Positions 61,754 to 64,000 of a stretch of 64,000 bases of DNA are shown in pieces. Positions within the stretch are counted from its first letter, which is position 1, and the number at the start of each line of letters is the position of its first letter. The stretch comes from JBMNCR01 sp049366695. Lineage in GTDB: Bacteria; Bacillota; Clostridia; Eubacteriales; Alkalibacteraceae. The translations under genes were made by a program, and so were the position numbers. The stretch is taken from assembly GCA_049366695.1 (NCBI GenBank), contig JBMNCR010000056.1:85326-149325 (forward strand), given 5' to 3'. The notes under the pieces are model-generated. The model worked only from the letters and a program-made list of their open reading frames with translations, was not told the DNA's origin and did not search any database.

Positions 61754-61782
61754 GGTGTACCTTTGAATGATTTTTTCTTCAT
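61735..61782 (-). CDS. Possible 15-aa leader peptide overlapping the permease start
   Basis: MKKKSFKGTPWKKLS follows AAAGGAG at 61793-61799 and ends inside the permease gene. It could couple translation or be accidental. Confidence 0.3.
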   Translation of the reverse strand: MKKKSFKGTPWKKLS

Positions 61783-62051
61783 AATAAGTTTTCTCCTTTG
61801 TAATGTATTTTATAGATTGATTTATTGGTATAATAGTTGGTTAGTTGGAAAGTGGAATGTTGGAATGTATCCAAGTAGTTTTTTAGGTTTTTTTTAAAAG
61901 AGAAAAATCTACAATAGCTTAATCACCAACATTATGAAATAAAATTTGTTCTTGAATCATATGACAATTATTCCCCTATTGTTTTTAAGTGTTTCATGCT
62001 TTTATATTATGTTTTTGATCTTTTCCTAACCAACTGTCCAACTTTTCTATC

Positions 62052-63536
62052 CTAGTACCCCACCGTAGGATCAATAATACTGCCATCTATAGCATTTATT
62101 GTTAAGAAACTCCTTCCTACAGACTCTTCGGTATATTCATTATTTTCATCTAATATATATCCTCCTGGTTGTTGAGCAATAAACCTATCTACTTCATTTC
62201 CAAAAAAGCTCCATGTAGGTATTAACATGTATTCTCCTAGAGCATCTTTTTTCATTACTTGGGTTAAACCTAAGACAACTCTGTTAATATTTATAGTTCT
62301 ATGTATTATCACATCATCTTGATAATCATTTACTAAATCACATTTTAATGGAATGTATTCTTTAAATATCTTTTGAATGTCTTCATATGGTAATAACTCA
62401 ACATTTGAATTGATAATATTTGTTACTTTTGAAGGCGCACTCCACCAGAACTCAAGTATTCCAGTATCATCAACAATTACTCTTATCATTTCTTGTCCAA
62501 AAATAGGAGCAAATTGCTTTGAAAGTTCTTCAGCATTAAGCCTTGACTCTTGGTAAGTAATAGGGGTACCTTCAACATTTTTTGTAAAGTAAAAAACATA
62601 ACTTTGTGGAGTATCATATACATTCTTCATTGTATCTCTATCATATAAACCTTCTTGATATGCAGAACATGTTAATGATATTTGCATATCTTTAATCTCT
62701 AAATCTTCTAAAAGGTTATAAGCTCTTTTTTTTGCTTCTTTTTGAGATATACTAACATTCTTTAAATTTATTAAATTAGAACTAAGCAAGGTATATGGGA
62801 AATTTTTAAAAAAAACAATATTTTGATGATAAAATGGTTTATTAATTGGTTTAGTCATTTTAATATAAGATGATTTCACATCAACTAATTGAGGATTCCC
62901 CTCTATTTGCATGAAATCTCCAATACCTTCTAAATTAATTTTTTCGAATTCCCTAGAAGCTTCTTCTGGAATAATTTCTTCAGGGGCATTAATTAGCTCT
63001 TTCTCAAATCTTTCTATTGATTCATTTATTTCTGTTAATTTTTCATTATATTCCTCTGATCCTTTTTCAAAAAAAATATTTAAATTAGAGTCAGGATCAG
63101 TAATACTCCCTTTTAATCTTAATATTTCTTCTTCAATTGCTTTTTTTGTGATAGGATATAAAAGATCATTTGCTGTTGGTTGTAATATTTTTGCATCTCC
63201 AATTAACACATTCATTATTTTATCTGCATCTTCCTGAGTAATTTCATTAGGCTCTATTTCAACTACAGGGTATGCATCTATATTTGGTATTTCAATATTT
63301 GCATCGATATTTATAGTTAGATCATCACTTAGACCACTTAAAGTTTCTTTCCATATATCAGGTGCAGGATATTTTCCATCAAACTTTTGAACTGGGGATT
63401 GGCTTATTATACTATATAAATTATCATCACCCTTACTAATTACTACTTTATCTGTTGGAGTTGATTGGCATGCGGTAATTAAACTACATAATAAAATAAT
63501 AGTCACTATTATAGTTTTTCTTTTCATATGAATCAT
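62052..63536 (-). CDS. Lipoprotein, paralogue of the protein at 54.4-55.9 kb
   Basis: About 494 residues. Lipobox LITAC with the lipidated Cys near residue 23, helical central part (EYNEKLTEINESIERFEKEL) and C-terminal SFLTINAIDGSIIDP shared with its paralogue. ATG at 63536 is placed behind GGAGGA; a further ATG at 63527 is possible. It precedes the ABC operon by 298 bp. Surface-exposed; function unknown. Confidence 0.7.
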   Translation of the reverse strand: MIHMKRKTIIVTIILLCSLITACQSTPTDKVVISKGDDNLYSIISQSPVQKFDGKYPAPDIWKETLSGLSDDLTINIDANIEIPNIDAYPVVEIEPNEITQEDADKIMNVLIGDAKILQPTANDLLYPITKKAIEEEILRLKGSITDPDSNLNIFFEKGSEEYNEKLTEINESIERFEKELINAPEEIIPEEASREFEKINLEGIGDFMQIEGNPQLVDVKSSYIKMTKPINKPFYHQNIVFFKNFPYTLLSSNLINLKNVSISQKEAKKRAYNLLEDLEIKDMQISLTCSAYQEGLYDRDTMKNVYDTPQSYVFYFTKNVEGTPITYQESRLNAEELSKQFAPIFGQEMIRVIVDDTGILEFWWSAPSKVTNIINSNVELLPYEDIQKIFKEYIPLKCDLVNDYQDDVIIHRTININRVVLGLTQVMKKDALGEYMLIPTWSFFGNEVDRFIAQQPGGYILDENNEYTEESVGRSFLTINAIDGSIIDPTVGY

Positions 63537-63607
63537 AATTTCCTCCAATTTATATTTAAATTATCTAATTGAAGGTAGGGAGTATTACCCCCACCTAAAT
63601 AAGTATA

Positions 63608-64000
63608 CTAATATTTAACTAGGTACCATCCAGACCCACTACGATAAGTCTCCCATTTATAATTATCATAAGGTAGCCTTCTAAAAACGTTTGTGGGATA
63701 ATACCCTCCTCCACCATAAGCTACTTTAAAATAACCTACTTGAACTTGAGGAGAATCATAATAACCAGATAATTTACTATTCATTGATCTCCATGTATTT
63801 GGTCCTACTATACCATCAACGCCTAAACCCTGTCCATCTTGATAAGTCACCACTGCTGATTTAGTTATAGGACCAAAATAACCGTCTACATCTATAGAAC
63901 TATCATTATAGTAACATTTGCAAATATTTTGTGCAGCACGCACATATCCGCCATGCGAACCTTGTCTAATTGTTGATAAATTACCATACCAACGATCAGG
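63608..64000 (-). CDS. Peptidoglycan-binding domain protein (5' end outside window)
   Basis: Partial. The frame is open to the right edge and reads STIRQGSHGGYVRAAQNICK, so the domain begins before the apparent GTG at 63943. PG_binding_1 signature: VDGYFGPITKSAVVTYQ and GLGVDGIVGPNTWRSM. The C-terminal 60 residues are rich in Y and G (YGGGGYYPTNVFRRLP). Possibly the end of a hydrolase or coat-type protein. Close to the lipoprotein gene on the same strand. Confidence 0.75.
   Translation of the reverse strand, partial: PDRWYGNLSTIRQGSHGGYVRAAQNICKCYYNDSSIDVDGYFGPITKSAVVTYQDGQGLGVDGIVGPNTWRSMNSKLSGYYDSPQVQVGYFKVAYGGGGYYPTNVFRRLPYDNYKWETYRSGSGWYLVKY

Overview
The window is about 64 kb of very A+T-rich DNA from an endospore-forming, Gram-positive anaerobe of the class Clostridia. 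The evidence is an ftsZ-spoIIGA-sigE-sigG block, spoIIM, an alpha/beta-type small acid-soluble spore protein, an IspH/ribosomal-S1 fusion, TTG and GTG starts behind strong Shine-Dalgarno (SD) sequences, and corrinoid methyltransfer proteins. I cannot place the genus.

Layout. 1-11 kb: cell division and early sporulation (two DUF881 proteins, Sbp, FtsZ, SpoIIGA, SigE, SigG), then NrdR, a Nudix hydrolase, SpoIIM, phosphopentomutase, a GGDEF protein and a PAP2 phosphatase. 11-25.6 kb: housekeeping and wall genes (two D,D-carboxypeptidases, LysA, M50 protease, ScpA/ScpB, RluB, MnmM, RpiR regulator, flavoprotein, Cmk, PlsC, IspH-S1). 25.7-26.2 kb: four tRNAs on the minus strand. 26-37 kb: beta-CASP nuclease, MerR-type protein, SASP, MiaB-MutS-MutL-MiaA and a methionine gamma-lyase-like enzyme. 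37-38.3 kb: a divergent SOS module (lexA and a YneA-like LysM protein) with three LexA boxes. 38.3-41 kb: a SorC-family regulator facing a Zn dehydrogenase and DeoC, with a visible promoter and operator.

41.4-44.4 kb holds a complete agr-type quorum-sensing operon in the order regulator, kinase, AgrB, AgrD. The 36-residue AgrD is too short for ordinary gene calling. It has Ser where the thiolactone Cys normally sits and a basic tail, so a lactone signal is predicted. The SD of agrB lies inside a perfect 20-bp hairpin. 45-47 kb carries a corrinoid protein with a uroporphyrinogen-decarboxylase-type methyltransferase, more G+C-rich than their surroundings. 47-50 kb has two tyrosine recombinases around a 52-aa membrane protein, followed by tRNA-Trp.

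50-54.4 kb is accessory DNA: GNAT, cupin, pentapeptide-repeat and VOC proteins, plus two dispersed repeat families, one inserted inside a copy of the other. 54.4-64 kb is a minus-strand cluster: two paralogous lipoproteins bracket a tightly overlapping operon of two ABC systems with a large extracellular protein; a truncated peptidoglycan-binding protein reaches the window edge.

The strongest leads are the Ser-type AgrD with its sequestered agrB start, the nested repeats, an orphan LexA box before lysA, and the palindrome at the promoter of a recombinase that has lost the first His of its HxxR box.
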